From contig NZ_CP128474.1 of the NCBI RefSeq assembly GCF_030369635.1, positions 2,046,001 to 2,110,000 on the forward strand: DNA of 64,000 nt, given 5' to 3'. Shown piece by piece: positions 21,747 through 31,359 of this stretch. The first letter of the stretch is position 1, and every line of letters starts with the position of its first letter. Below the pieces are notes generated by a model. That model saw only the letters and a list, made by a program, of their open reading frames with translations. It was not told the origin of the DNA and ran no database searches. A program made the position numbers and the translations under genes. Source of the DNA: Microbacterium arborescens (GTDB lineage: Bacteria > Actinomycetota > Actinomycetes > Actinomycetales > Microbacteriaceae).

Positions 21747-23098
21747 CCCCGACAGACCCCGACGAGAGGAAGGTGCGCGTGACGAGCGCGATGAACACAG
21801 AACGGTCGACGACCGGCGAGCAGACGAAGGCGACGGCCGAGACCGCGAAGGCGTCGATCTGGCGACAGCCCGTCGCCGTTTGGGCGATCGCCTTCGCCTG
21901 CACCGTGTCGTTCATGGGCATCGGCCTGGTCGACCCGATCCTCCCGGCGATCAGCCGGGAGCTCGACGCCACCCCTTCCGAGACGATGCTGCTGTTCACC
22001 AGCTACCTCTTCATCACCGGAATCGTCATGCTGTTCGCCAGCTGGGTGTCGTCGAGGCTCGGGGTCAAGAAGACGCTGCTGCTCGGTCTCGCCCTCATCG
22101 TCGTGTTCGCCGCCGCGGCAGGGTTGTCGGGCGGAGTGGTCGAGATCATCGGCTTCCGCGCTGGCTGGGGAATCGGCAACGCGCTCTTCATCGCGACGGC
22201 GCTGGCCGCGATCGTCGGGGCGGCGAGCGGCGGGAGCCGTCAGGCGATCGTGCTCTACGAGGCATCCCTCGGCATCGGCCTCGCCGTCGGACCGCTCCTG
22301 GGCGGCGCGCTCGGCGAGCTGTCGTGGCGTGGCCCGTTCTTCGGCACCGCGGCGCTCATGGCCGTCGCGCTGCTGGCGATCCTCGTCGTGTTCCGCTCCC
22401 CCGCGCCTGCGGCCGGTGCCGCCGCGCCCGCGAAAGTGTCGTTCCTCGCGTCGTTCCGCGCGTTGCGCAACCCGGCGCTGCTGACACTGTCGCTGACGGC
22501 GTTCTTCTACAACGTCGCGTTCTTCGTGCTGCTGGCGTACAGCCCGTACCCGATCGAAGAGGCGGCGGCGAATGTCGGAATGACGTTCGGCGCCCACGAG
22601 CTCGGGCTCGTCTTCTTCGGCTGGGGACTCGCCGTCGCACTGACGTCGGTGCTTGCAGCTCCGGTGCTGACCCGCCGGCTGGGCCTTCGGCCCGTGCTGT
22701 TCACGATGCTGGGACTGCTGGCCGTCGCCGAGGCCGTGCTCGCGATCGGCATCGACAGCGCCACCGTGCTGATCGTCACCGTCATCGTCGCGGGGCTCTT
22801 CCTCGGCGTGCTCAACACCGCACTCACCGAGGCCGTCATGGAGGCGACCGACCTGCCCCGGAACGTCGCGAGCGGCACCTACTCCGGCGTCCGGTTCATC
22901 GGCGGCGCGATCGCACCCGCCGTCGCCGGGCCGCTCGCCGCCGCGCTGACCCCGAGCGCGCCGTACTGGCTCGGCGTCGCCGCGCTCGTCGTCGCGATCG
23001 CGATCCTCGCCGCTGCCGGCCGGACGCTCGGCCACCTCGGCCGCCCGCACGAGACAGCTGTCGCCGAGGCTGCCGACATCGGCCAGGGCGACGCCTGA
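21743..23098 (+). CDS. MFS drug-type exporter
   Basis: 451 residues from ATG 21743; about 12 membrane helices from residue 45. The first helix reads VSFMGIGLVDPILPAISREL and the second LFTSYLFITGIVMLFASWVSSRLGVKKTLL contains the loop 2-3 motif A form SSRLGVKKTLLLG. This is the DHA1 type of 12-helix multidrug/proton antiporters. A GTG at 21779 preceded by GAGAGGAAGG is an alternative start that removes 12 residues. Coupled to the MarR regulator. Confidence 0.88.
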   Translation: MTPTDPDERKVRVTSAMNTERSTTGEQTKATAETAKASIWRQPVAVWAIAFACTVSFMGIGLVDPILPAISRELDATPSETMLLFTSYLFITGIVMLFASWVSSRLGVKKTLLLGLALIVVFAAAAGLSGGVVEIIGFRAGWGIGNALFIATALAAIVGAASGGSRQAIVLYEASLGIGLAVGPLLGGALGELSWRGPFFGTAALMAVALLAILVVFRSPAPAAGAAAPAKVSFLASFRALRNPALLTLSLTAFFYNVAFFVLLAYSPYPIEEAAANVGMTFGAHELGLVFFGWGLAVALTSVLAAPVLTRRLGLRPVLFTMLGLLAVAEAVLAIGIDSATVLIVTVIVAGLFLGVLNTALTEAVMEATDLPRNVASGTYSGVRFIGGAIAPAVAGPLAAALTPSAPYWLGVAALVVAIAILAAAGRTLGHLGRPHETAVAEAADIGQGDA

Positions 23099-23113
23099 CC
23101 GGAGGGCGTCTGA

Positions 23114-23153
23114 ACGTCGGAGGGCGGTTTTCCGGGGAGCCGCCCTCCGACGT
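23114..23153 (+). terminator. hairpin, 14-bp perfect stem, also a repeated element
   Basis: ACGTCGGAGGGCGG / CCGCCCTCCGACGT with a 12-nt loop, 16 bp after the MFS stop; a likely terminator. The stem core ACGTCGGAGGG recurs in the hairpin at 23844-23889. Confidence 0.65.
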
Positions 23154-23159
23154 GCAGGT

Positions 23160-23381
23160 TTGCTCCGCGGAATTCGCCGCATACGGAATGCGAAAAGGGA
23201 TGCGGCCGCAGTGGCTGACCGCCCTCGAGGAGATCTCCGACGGCGACATCCTGCCGAAGCAGTCGCCTCGCTGGACCGCATAGCCGATCTCGCCGCGGAG
23301 TGGGTGCTGCCCGGACACGGACCGGAGTTCGACGGGTCACCGGCCGAGGCTGTCGCAGCGGTTCGTGCGGTCATCTCGTAG
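23160..23381 (+). pseudogene. remnant of an MBL-fold hydrolase gene
   Basis: The frame ending at TAG 23379-23381 reads AVASLDRIADLAAEWVLPGHGPEFDG, the C-terminal PGHGP signature region of metallo-beta-lactamase-fold hydrolases, but the rest of the fold (HxHxDH, about 200 residues) is absent. Upstream sequence in this frame is not protein-like, while another frame (to 23283) reads PQWLTALEEISDGDILPKQ and ends at TAG, so a frameshift near 23262 is possible. The piece is bounded by the two related hairpins. An intact MBL protein of this kind is at 60909-61670. Confidence 0.55.
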
Positions 23382-23415
23382 AAGACGCGCGGTCATCGAG
23401 GCGGCGACGAAGGGC

Positions 23416-23793
23416 TCACCCCATGCCGGACATCCGGTCCCACTCGATCGACCGGAACTGCAGGTACGCGCACAGGTCGCTCGCGACGCGCAATTCGGCT
23501 GCGAAGCCGGCCAGCTGCTGTGCGCTGACCGTCAGGTCTTCGTCCCGCCCGGTGAGCGTGATGACCCACTCAGCTCGGTCGGGTCCCGCAGGTTGCATGT
23601 AGACCTCTGCCGGCGTCCCGAACGGAACCATGATCACCAGACCGGTGTCCTTGCCGAGGCTCTCGTCCTGCACCGCGACTTTGAACGACGACGACGTCCG
23701 TGGCCCCGTCGCGAGGTAGTCGGCCAGCCACTGCTCGAGGAGAGCCTTCGAGCGCACGGGGTACCCGGGACGGTCTCGAGTCTCGGAATCCAT
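23416..23793 (-). CDS. hypothetical protein
   Basis: 125 residues, no signal peptide or membrane segment, acidic C-terminal half; mixed alpha/beta pattern (SSFKVAVQDES, LVIMVPFGTPAEVYMQ, AEWVITLTGRDEDLTVSAQQLAGFAAEL). I do not recognise the family. The ATG at 23793 is supported by TACGCT 6 nt upstream (leaderless); the longer frame runs into the hairpin at 23844. Lies between the MBL remnant and rtcB. Confidence 0.65.
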   Translation of the reverse strand: MDSETRDRPGYPVRSKALLEQWLADYLATGPRTSSSFKVAVQDESLGKDTGLVIMVPFGTPAEVYMQPAGPDRAEWVITLTGRDEDLTVSAQQLAGFAAELRVASDLCAYLQFRSIEWDRMSGMG

Positions 23794-23798
23794 GTCGT

Positions 23799-23806
23799 CA
23801 GCGTAG
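23799..23806 (-). promoter_or_regulatory. -10 region, probable leaderless promoter
   Basis: On the minus strand TACGCT is followed by GACGAC and the ATG of the hypothetical gene at 23793. Confidence 0.45.
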
Positions 23807-23843
23807 GCCACGGTCCGCGCGCCGGAGTGCTCCCGCGGCGTCA

Positions 23844-23889
23844 GCACGTCGGAGGGCGGGCTCCTGAGAGCCGCCACCCTCCGACGTGC
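23844..23889 (-). terminator. nested hairpin after rtcB, related to 23114-23153
   Basis: Outer stem GCACGTCGGAGGG (23844-23856) / CCCTCCGACGTGC (23877-23889), 13 bp perfect, with an inner GGCTC/GAGCC stem. It lies 26 nt past the rtcB stop and probably terminates it. The outer stem shares ACGTCGGAGGG with the hairpin 730 bp away. Confidence 0.65.
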
Positions 23890-23914
23890 GGATCTCCACC
23901 GCCGACAGTACGGT

Positions 23915-25084
23915 TCAATCGCCCTTCACGTTGACCAGCTGACGCAGCGTGTGCCGCACCTCGACGAGGTCGGCGGCGTCGTCCATCACCCGGTCGATCG
24001 GCTTGTACGCCTGCGGGATCTCGTCGATGAAGGCATCCGTGTCGCGGAACTCGATGCCCGCCATCGCCGCACGCAGCTGGTCGTGCGTGAAGGTCCGGCG
24101 CGCGGCCGACCGTGAGTACTCCCGACCCGCGCCGTGCGGCGACGAGTTGAGCGACAGCGGGTTCCCGAGCCCGGAGACGACGTACGACGCCGTGCCCATC
24201 GATCCCGGGATGAGGCCGGGCCGGCCGGCATCCGCCTGGATCGCGCCCTTGCGCGACACCCACACCTGCTTGCCGAAGTGCTTCTCGCTCTCGGTGAAGT
24301 TGTGGTGGCAGTTGATGCGCTCGAGCTCCTCGACCTCGCCGCCCATTGTCTCGGACAGCTGACGAGCGACGCGGTCCATCATCTCCTCGCGGTTGAGGAG
24401 CGCGAAGTGCTGCGCCCACCGGAGCTCGCGGATGTAGCGGCGGAACTCCTCCGTGCCCTCGACGAGGTACGCCAGGTCGGGGTCGGGCAGGTCGATCCAC
24501 CATTGCTTGGCGAGCCGCTGCGCGACTCCGATGTGGTGCGTCGCAATCTTGTTGCCCACTCCCCGCGAACCGGAGTGCAGGAACATCCAGACCGCGTCGG
24601 TCTCGTCGACCGAGACCTCGATGAAGTGGTTGCCCGACCCGAGCGACCCGAGCTGGTTACGCCAATGTCCGGCATAGCGAGCCGGGTCGAACTCGTTCTT
24701 CTCGGCGAGCTCCTCCAGCTCGGCGATGCGCGGCTCGGCTGTCGCGACGATCTTGCGGTTGTCGCGACCGGCCGACAGCGGGATCGCCCGCTCGATCTGC
24801 TCGCGGAGCGCGCCGAGGTCGCGGCCGAGCAGCTGCGACTTCGTGAACTGCGTGCGGACGGCGATCATGCCGCATCCGATGTCGACGCCGACGGCAGCCG
24901 GCATGATCGCGCCGACCGTCGGGATGACCGACCCGACGGTCGCCCCCTTGCCGAGGTGCGCATCGGGCATGAGCGCCAGATGCGGGTGGATGAACGGCAT
25001 GCCCGACGCGGTGCGAGCCTGATCGAGAGTCTTCTCGTCGATGATGCTTGCCCACGACAAGAGCCTGTTCGAGAGCTTCTCCAT
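23915..25084 (-). CDS. rtcB: RtcB-family RNA ligase
   Basis: 389 residues. RtcB joins 2',3'-cyclic phosphate (or 3'-phosphate) and 5'-OH RNA ends using GTP and Mn2+. Metal-site motifs are visible: GVDIGCGM (Asp and Cys, about 70-76), GSGNHFIEV, HSGSRGVGN, and the C-terminal SSPHGAGREYSR, whose His is the GMP-attachment site in the family. ATG 25084 is preceded by GGAAAGGA. It is shorter than E. coli/archaeal RtcB (about 400-480) but within the range of this subfamily. Transcription likely starts at the promoter near 25345, passing through a 29-codon ORF and a hairpin first. Confidence 0.93.
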   Translation of the reverse strand: MEKLSNRLLSWASIIDEKTLDQARTASGMPFIHPHLALMPDAHLGKGATVGSVIPTVGAIMPAAVGVDIGCGMIAVRTQFTKSQLLGRDLGALREQIERAIPLSAGRDNRKIVATAEPRIAELEELAEKNEFDPARYAGHWRNQLGSLGSGNHFIEVSVDETDAVWMFLHSGSRGVGNKIATHHIGVAQRLAKQWWIDLPDPDLAYLVEGTEEFRRYIRELRWAQHFALLNREEMMDRVARQLSETMGGEVEELERINCHHNFTESEKHFGKQVWVSRKGAIQADAGRPGLIPGSMGTASYVVSGLGNPLSLNSSPHGAGREYSRSAARRTFTHDQLRAAMAGIEFRDTDAFIDEIPQAYKPIDRVMDDAADLVEVRHTLRQLVNVKGD

Positions 25085-25137
25085 GGTTCCTTTCCTTGTG
25101 ACGACGGTCCGGAACGGGCGCATGGAGAGGAACACAC

Positions 25138-25170
25138 GAACGCCCCGGACCTGTGCGGTGCGGGGCGTTC
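25138..25170 (-). other. GC-rich hairpin between leader ORF and rtcB
   Basis: Stem GAACGCCCC / GGGGCGTTC (25138-25146 / 25162-25170), 9 bp. It begins 15 nt after the leader ORF stop and ends 54 nt before rtcB. No U-run follows on the minus strand. Attenuator or mRNA-processing structure are both possible. Confidence 0.55.
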
Positions 25171-25184
25171 TGACAGTGGCGGTG

Positions 25185-25274
25185 TCAGACGTCTCGCACC
25201 GGAGGGTACGACTCATTGCGGAGCTGGAACTGGTCCAGGTCCGCTGCGATCAGGCGCTCGTTGCGCGTGGTCAT
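25185..25274 (-). CDS. 29-codon ORF upstream of rtcB
   Basis: ATG at 25274 with a near-perfect SD GGAGGA 5 nt upstream, 29 residues (MTTRNERLIAADLDQFQ...PPVRDV), stop TGA. A sigma70-like promoter is 44 nt upstream, a stable hairpin follows, then rtcB. The peptide is hydrophilic, no signal or cysteine. I do not recognise it. Either a translated regulatory leader for rtcB or a genuine small protein. Confidence 0.55.
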   Translation of the reverse strand: MTTRNERLIAADLDQFQLRNESYPPVRDV

Positions 25275-25317
25275 GTCGTTCCTCCGGTGATGCCGTGCCT
25301 CGTGGCGCAGCCTCATA

Positions 25318-25347
25318 ACAATACGCGGCACGGCGGTGGGGCGTCAA
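25318..25347 (-). promoter_or_regulatory. sigma70-like promoter for the rtcB leader
   Basis: On the minus strand, TTGACG (25342-25347), 18-nt spacer, TATTGT (25318-25323). This is the best -35/-10 pair I found in the window and is 44 nt upstream of the 29-codon ORF. Confidence 0.6.
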
Positions 25348-25372
25348 CGGCGACGCCGAAACCCCGCCAGAA

Positions 25373-25418
25373 AAGGCCCCCGGCTGACCGCCTTGAGGGG
25401 CGGCCGGCCAGGGGCCTT
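25373..25418 (-). terminator. terminator of the nrdHIEF operon
   Basis: Stem AAGGCCCC (25411-25418 on minus) / GGGGCCTT (25373-25380) with extra GGC/GCC pairing inside, followed by TTTTC on the minus strand. It lies about 36 bp after the nrdF stop. Confidence 0.7.
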
Positions 25419-25453
25419 GTCGTCGCGCTAGATCCGCAGGTTCATGCGGTGAC

Positions 25454-26437
<984 letters not shown>

Positions 26438-26466
26438 TCAGTTCCTGGTTCGGGTTCCGGCATCCG

Positions 26467-28635
26467 TCACAGCATGCAGCTGACGCACTCGGACATGTCG
26501 GTGCCCTCGAGCGCCATCTGCCGCAGGCGGATGTAGTAGATCGTCTTGATGCCCTTGCGCCAGGCGTAGATCTGGGCCCGGTTGATGTCGCGCGTGGTCG
26601 CGGTGTCCTTGAAGAACAGCGTCAGCGACAGGCCCTGGTCGACGTGCTGGGTAGCGGCGGCGTACGTGTCGATGACCTTCTCGTAGCCGATCTCGTACGC
26701 GTCTTCGTAGTACTCGAGGTTGTCGTTCGTCATGAACGGCGCCGGGTAGTAGACGCGGCCGAGCTTGCCTTCCTTGCGGATCTCGATCTTCGACGCGATC
26801 GGGTGGATCGACGACGTCGAGTTGTTGATGTACGAGATCGAGCCGGTCGGGGGCACCGCCTGCAGGTTCTGGTTGTAGATGCCGTGCTGCTGGATCGATG
26901 CCTTCAGCTCGCGCCAGTCATCCTGCGTCGGGATGTGGATGCCCTCGAACAGACCCTTCACCTTGTCGGTCTGCGGCGCCCACTCCTGCTCGACGTACTT
27001 GTCGAAGAACTCGCCCGACGCGTAGGTCGAGTCGGGGAAGCCCTCGAAGTACGTGCCGCGCTCGATCGCGATCTTGTTCGATGCCCGCAGGGCGTGGAAC
27101 AGCACGGTGTAGAAGTAGATGTTCGTGAAGTCGAGGCCTTCTTCCGACCCGTAGAACACGTGCTCACGCGCCAGGTAGCCGTGCAGGTTCATCTGCCCGA
27201 GGCCGATCGCGTGCGAACGGTCGTTGCCGTCCTCGATCGAGCGGACCGAGGCGATGTGGCTCTGGTCGCTGACCGCCGTGAGGGCGCGGATGCTGGTCTC
27301 GACCGTCTGGGCGAGGTCCTTGCCGTCCATCGCGAGGGCGATGTTCATCGACCCGAGGTTGCAGGAGATGTCCTTACCGATCTGGGCGTACGAGAGGTCT
27401 TCGTTGTACGTCGTCGGGGTGTTGACCTGGAGGATCTCCGAGCACAGGTTCGACATGTTGATCCGGCCCTTGATCGGGTTGGCCTTGTTCACCGTGTCCT
27501 CGAACATGATGTACGGGTAGCCCGACTCGAACTGGATCTCGGCGAGGGTCTGGAAGAACTCGCGCGCATTGATCTTCGTCTTCTTGATGCGCGCGTCGTC
27601 GACCATCTCGCGGTACTTCTCGGTGACCGAGATGTCGCCGAACGGCACGCCGTAGACCTTCTCGACGTCGTAGGGCGAGAACAGGTACATGTCCTCGCCG
27701 TTCTTGGCGAGCTCGAAGGTGATGTCGGGGATGACGACACCCAGCGACAGCGTCTTGATGCGGATCTTCTCGTCGGCGTTCTCACGCTTGGTGTCGAGGA
27801 ACTTGAGGATGTCGGGGTGGTGGGCCGACAGGTACACGGCGCCGGCACCCTGGCGCGCGCCGAGCTGGTTGGCGTAGCTGAAGCTGTCTTCGAGCAGCTT
27901 CATGACGGGGATGATGCCCGACGACTGGTTCTCGATCTGCTTGATCGGAGCACCGGCCTCGCGGATGTTCGACAGCAGCAGCGCCACACCGCCGCCGCGC
28001 TTCGAGAGCTGCAGGGCGGAGTTGATGCCGCGGGCGATCGACTCCATGTTGTCTTCGATGCGGAGCAGGAAGCACGACACGAGCTCGCCGCGCTGGGCCT
28101 TGCCCGTGTTCAGGAACGTCGGGGTGGCGGGCTGGAATCGACCCGAGATGATCTCGTCGACGAGCTGCATCGCGAGGTTCTCGTCGCCGTCGGCGAGGCC
28201 GAGGGCGGTCATGACGACGCGGTCCTCGAAGCGCTCAAGGTAACGCTTGCCGTCGAAGGTCTTCAGCGTGTAGCTCGTGTAGTACTTGAACGCGCCGAGG
28301 AAGGTCTCGAAGCGGAACTTCTTGCCGTACGCGAAGTCGTTGAGCTTCTGGATGAACTCGAGCGAGTACTTCTCGATGACCTTGGGCTCGTAGTACTCCT
28401 TCTCGACGAGGTAGTCGAGGCGCTCCTTGAGGGAGTGGAAGAAGACCGTGTTCTGGTTGACGTGCTGGAGGAAGTACTCCCGCGCCGCGCGCTTGTCGGC
28501 GTCGAACTGGATCTTGCCGTCCGCGCCGTAGAGGTTGAGCATCGCGTTGAGGGCGTGGTAGTCGAGCCCGTCGAAGCGTGTGTCGACCTTGAAGCCGTTA
28601 TCGGTCAAGGCTGTTTCCAGTGCTGATTCCACCAT
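26467..28635 (-). CDS. nrdE: class Ib ribonucleotide reductase, alpha subunit
   Basis: 722 residues. Contains the ATP-cone-less class Ib N-terminus, catalytic motifs NLCSEI and [10 protein letters not shown], the [17 protein letters not shown] loop and the C-terminal redox pair in SECVSCML that is reduced by NrdH. ATG at 28635 gives [10 protein letters not shown] and overlaps nrdI by 31 bp; the longer frame at 28716 is spurious. Cytoplasmic, reduces NDPs to dNDPs. Confidence 0.96.
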   Translation of the reverse strand: MVESALETALTDNGFKVDTRFDGLDYHALNAMLNLYGADGKIQFDADKRAAREYFLQHVNQNTVFFHSLKERLDYLVEKEYYEPKVIEKYSLEFIQKLNDFAYGKKFRFETFLGAFKYYTSYTLKTFDGKRYLERFEDRVVMTALGLADGDENLAMQLVDEIISGRFQPATPTFLNTGKAQRGELVSCFLLRIEDNMESIARGINSALQLSKRGGGVALLLSNIREAGAPIKQIENQSSGIIPVMKLLEDSFSYANQLGARQGAGAVYLSAHHPDILKFLDTKRENADEKIRIKTLSLGVVIPDITFELAKNGEDMYLFSPYDVEKVYGVPFGDISVTEKYREMVDDARIKKTKINAREFFQTLAEIQFESGYPYIMFEDTVNKANPIKGRINMSNLCSEILQVNTPTTYNEDLSYAQIGKDISCNLGSMNIALAMDGKDLAQTVETSIRALTAVSDQSHIASVRSIEDGNDRSHAIGLGQMNLHGYLAREHVFYGSEEGLDFTNIYFYTVLFHALRASNKIAIERGTYFEGFPDSTYASGEFFDKYVEQEWAPQTDKVKGLFEGIHIPTQDDWRELKASIQQHGIYNQNLQAVPPTGSISYINNSTSSIHPIASKIEIRKEGKLGRVYYPAPFMTNDNLEYYEDAYEIGYEKVIDTYAAATQHVDQGLSLTLFFKDTATTRDINRAQIYAWRKGIKTIYYIRLRQMALEGTDMSECVSCML

Positions 28636-29054
28636 CGTTCCAATCCTGCGCTCACGCGCTCGACGTCTTCGGGCGTGCCGAACAGTTCCACCTTGTCCAA
28701 GTGCGGCACGGAGCACTTGCGGCTGATGATGTCGCCGGCGAGGCAGTACGACTCGCCGAAATTCGTGTTGCCGGTGGAGATGACTCCACGCAGCAGGGTG
28801 CGGTTCCGCACGTCGTTCAAGAATCGGACGACCTGCTTGGGCACCGCACCCTTCTCCTCACCGCGCCCCTGTCCCCCGCCGTAGGTGGGAGTGACGAGCA
28901 CGAAAGGCTCGGTCATGACGAGGGGCGTCGGTGAGGAGTGAAGGGGGATGCGGAGCGCCGGCAGTCCGAGTTTGTCGATGAATCGCGCGGTGTTGCCGGA
29001 GACGCTCGAGAAGTACACGAGCAGAGGCGCCCGCGTCGCGACCGCCGTGCTCAT
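28605..29054 (-). CDS. nrdI: NrdI flavodoxin-like protein
   Basis: 149 residues. FMN-binding flavodoxin-like motif [12 protein letters not shown] at the N-terminus and [23 protein letters not shown], the NrdI signature loop. Supplies oxidant for assembly of the NrdF manganese-tyrosyl cofactor. 3 bp after nrdH; its 3' end overlaps nrdE. Confidence 0.94.
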   Translation of the reverse strand: MSTAVATRAPLLVYFSSVSGNTARFIDKLGLPALRIPLHSSPTPLVMTEPFVLVTPTYGGGQGRGEEKGAVPKQVVRFLNDVRNRTLLRGVISTGNTNFGESYCLAGDIISRKCSVPHLDKVELFGTPEDVERVSAGLERWWNQHWKQP

Positions 29055-29057
29055 GGC

Positions 29058-29291
29058 TCAGGCGAAGCGAGCGGCCAGCTCGTCGATCTTGTCGGGACGG
29101 AAGCCCGACCAGTGGTCCTCGTCGGTGATGACGACGGGGGCCTGCAGGTAGCCGAGCGACTTGACGCGCTCGAGTGCCGCCGGGTCCTCGGAGAGGTCGA
29201 GGACGTCGTATTCGATGCCCTTCGAGTCCAGCGCACGGTACGTCGCGTTGCACTGCACGCAGGAGGGCTTGGTGTAGACCGTGATCGCCAT
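29058..29291 (-). CDS. nrdH: NrdH glutaredoxin-like electron donor
   Basis: 77 residues from ATG 29291. Thioredoxin fold with redox site CVQC (residues 11-14) and the NrdH motif WSGFRPDKIDEL. Reduces the C-terminal Cys pair of NrdE. First gene of nrdHIEF; the in-frame extension to 29462 crosses the regulatory region and is not coding. Confidence 0.94.
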   Translation of the reverse strand: MAITVYTKPSCVQCNATYRALDSKGIEYDVLDLSEDPAALERVKSLGYLQAPVVITDEDHWSGFRPDKIDELAARFA

Positions 29292-29353
29292 GTCGAGTGT
29301 GGTTTCCCTTCGCTTCTTACGCATCTCCGGCTGAGAACCTGCCGGAGCCTCAA

Positions 29354-29400
29354 TACTACATATGGGTGCCGACATCGGGGGGCACCACAAGGGGTAGTAG
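29354..29400 (-). promoter_or_regulatory. two candidate NrdR boxes
   Basis: On the minus strand CACCCATATGTAGTAT (29354-29369) and CTACTACCCCTTGTGG (29385-29400). Centres are 31 bp apart, as expected for a pair of NrdR-ATP-cone repressor sites. The match to the known consensus (ACACwATATwTwGTGT-like) is good for the first, weaker for the second. Placed 60-110 bp before nrdH. Confidence 0.4.
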
Positions 29401-29446
29401 TTACAAGTCTGTAGTTTTGCACCGCTCTCCCCAGGTACAACACATC

Positions 29447-29543
29447 TTGTCCACCGTTTCATCCACAGATCCGCGACTCGATCGAGGCCCGGTTCGACGC
29501 GTGATTACGCGCTTCCGACGCGTGGCGACCGAGTCTGTCCACA
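29447..29543 (+). promoter_or_regulatory. cluster of near-consensus DnaA boxes
   Basis: TTGTCCACC (29447-29455), TCATCCACA (29459-29467) and CTGTCCACA (29535-29543), all same strand, each one mismatch from TTGTCCACA or TTATCCACA. They lie between the nrd promoter region and the divergent MFS gene. DnaA control of ribonucleotide reductase is known for E. coli nrdAB. Confidence 0.4.
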
Positions 29544-29662
29544 GGTCGGACGGTAGACGGGCCCATCGACATCCGATTCCGACGGATCTCGTCGCGTCGG
29601 CGTGTCGCGGGCGTGTCGCGACGGCACCCGCCCGGGCGTCGCCGAGACGCCCCGGGAATCGC

Positions 29663-29668
29663 TACCGT
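29663..29668 (+). promoter_or_regulatory. -10 element, probable leaderless promoter
   Basis: TACCGT, 6 nt before the GTG at 29675 of the MFS gene. Confidence 0.5.
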
Positions 29669-29674
29669 TGAGGG

Positions 29675-30880
29675 GTGGCGGGATACGGAGAACTGCTGCG
29701 CACACCAGGTGTCGCGCGCATCATCGCCGCACAGTTGACCGCGCGCTTTCCGAGCGGGATGACGAGCCTCGCCATCCTTCTCCACATCGAGCACGTGACC
29801 GGCTCCTACGGGTCCGCCGGTCTGGTCCTGGCGGCCACCTCAGTCGGACAGGCGATCGCCGGCCCGGTGACGAGCCGATGGATGGGCGTCTGGGGCATGC
29901 GGCGCGTGCTCACACTGACGCTCGTCGTGTGCGTGGCCGCGATCGGGCTGCTCGCGGTGCTCGACGTGCCCCTGTGGATCTACATGGCGCTCGGTCTCAT
30001 CGCGGGGTTGTCGACCCCGCCCGTGCAATCGGCCGTGCGCACTATCTATCCCAAGATGGTGACCTCGCGTCAGCTGACGCCGTTGTTCTCGCTCGACGCC
30101 TCGCTGCAGGAGATCATCTGGATCATCGCGCCGGTGCTCATCACCTTCGTGGCGCTGCAGGCCGGCACCGTTCCGGGCCTCCTGCTCGTGGTCGTCATCC
30201 TCATCGGCGGCGGCGCGTGGTTCATCTCCTCGCCCGAGCTCGGCCGCGTGCGCATCCCGCGCAGCCGCCGCAGCCTCGGCCGCGTGCTCCTCAAGCCCCC
30301 CGTCCTGCTCGCGACGGCGACCGGCTTCCTCCTCATCGGCGCGTGCTCGGCCGTCGAAGCGGGCGTCGTCGCCTCATTCGGTCACGGCGGACTCGAGTCC
30401 GGTCTCGTGCTCGCGGTCTTCGCCGTCGGGAGCCTGGCCGGCGGCCTGTCGTTCGGCCACATCCCGATCGGCCGCTGGGCCATGGCCCGCCGCTTCCTCA
30501 TCGTCACCGTGGGGCTAGCGGCGACGATCTTCTCGCTCAACGCATGGTGGCTCGGCGGGTCGCTGCTGGTCGCCGGCATCGGCATCGCTCCGGCACTCGC
30601 GGTCATGTTCGCCATCACCTCGGCGAGCGTGAAGTTCAGCGAGACGGCCGAGGCATACGGCTGGATCGGCACCGGACAGCTCATCGGAGCTGCCGCAGGG
30701 TCGGCCATCGCGGGCTTCCTCATCGACGGCGTCGGTCCCCAGGGCGCCTACGTCGCCGCCACGCTATTTGCGGCAGCCGGTCTCATCGTCGCGGCGAGCT
30801 GCGTGCGGTGGTTCCCCGATCTGCGGGGACGCGACGCATCGCCCATTCCCGACACCGCGCCGGTCCACACCATCACCTGA
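29675..30880 (+). CDS. MFS transporter
   Basis: 401 residues, about 12 membrane helices, short N- and C-termini. Begins MAGYGELLRTPGVARIIAAQLTARFPSGM (cited as motif GVARIIAAQLTARFP), the N-terminal pattern of small actinobacterial exporters related to MFS_1. Substrate unknown. GTG start with TACCGT 6 nt upstream. Divergent from nrdHIEF with about 380 bp between. Confidence 0.85.
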   Translation: MAGYGELLRTPGVARIIAAQLTARFPSGMTSLAILLHIEHVTGSYGSAGLVLAATSVGQAIAGPVTSRWMGVWGMRRVLTLTLVVCVAAIGLLAVLDVPLWIYMALGLIAGLSTPPVQSAVRTIYPKMVTSRQLTPLFSLDASLQEIIWIIAPVLITFVALQAGTVPGLLLVVVILIGGGAWFISSPELGRVRIPRSRRSLGRVLLKPPVLLATATGFLLIGACSAVEAGVVASFGHGGLESGLVLAVFAVGSLAGGLSFGHIPIGRWAMARRFLIVTVGLAATIFSLNAWWLGGSLLVAGIGIAPALAVMFAITSASVKFSETAEAYGWIGTGQLIGAAAGSAIAGFLIDGVGPQGAYVAATLFAAAGLIVAASCVRWFPDLRGRDASPIPDTAPVHTIT

Positions 30881-30904
30881 GGCGGCACGCGCCGCGCCGG
30901 TCGC

Positions 30905-31312
30905 TCAGTCGTTGACGCGCCGCAGCATCGCGAGCACGGCCGCCGCGTAGGCGTCTTCGGGCTGCGGGTGCTCGAACGCCAGCTCCTCGCCGGCGAACTC
31001 GATCTCGACGCGGTGCGTGTCGGCCAGTCGGCGCAGGCTGCGGAATCCGCCGCGGAGCATCTCGCGCAGCTGATCCTCACGCGGAAGCCACAGCGCCTCG
31101 TCGAGCGCGACGGAGTCGAGCGCCCATTCCGTCGTGCCGTTGAACGCGAGGATCGTGCCGCTCGGATAGCGGCGCGGTTCGATCGTCATCTCGCTGACGG
31201 TGAAGATGTCGGCCTCGAACTCCGGCTCGTTCAACTGGAATCGGTCGCCGGATGCCGGATGCCAGACGAGCCCGGCCTCGCGCAGGGCGAGTGCGGCGTC
31301 GGTCGAGATCAT
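30905..31312 (-). CDS. conserved hypothetical protein
   Basis: 135 residues, soluble, acidic. Regions LALREAGLVWHPASGDRFQL and EDQLREMLRGGFRSLRRL suggest a compact alpha/beta protein found in Microbacteriaceae; I recall such proteins being labelled as pilus-assembly-like, but nothing here supports that role. CAGGAT lies 6 nt before the ATG, so leaderless start is possible. Divergent from the acyl-CoA dehydrogenase gene with 47 bp between. Confidence 0.7.
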   Translation of the reverse strand: MISTDAALALREAGLVWHPASGDRFQLNEPEFEADIFTVSEMTIEPRRYPSGTILAFNGTTEWALDSVALDEALWLPREDQLREMLRGGFRSLRRLADTHRVEIEFAGEELAFEHPQPEDAYAAAVLAMLRRVND

Positions 31313-31359
31313 GTCCCCATCCTGCACCAGGCGACCGGGCGAGGAGCGGCGGGAGCAGA

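Noticed and set aside
21290-23374. 694-codon minus ORF opposite marR-MFS
   Set aside because: Antisense shadow; low-complexity Arg/Asp/Glu/Gly composition and no RBS.
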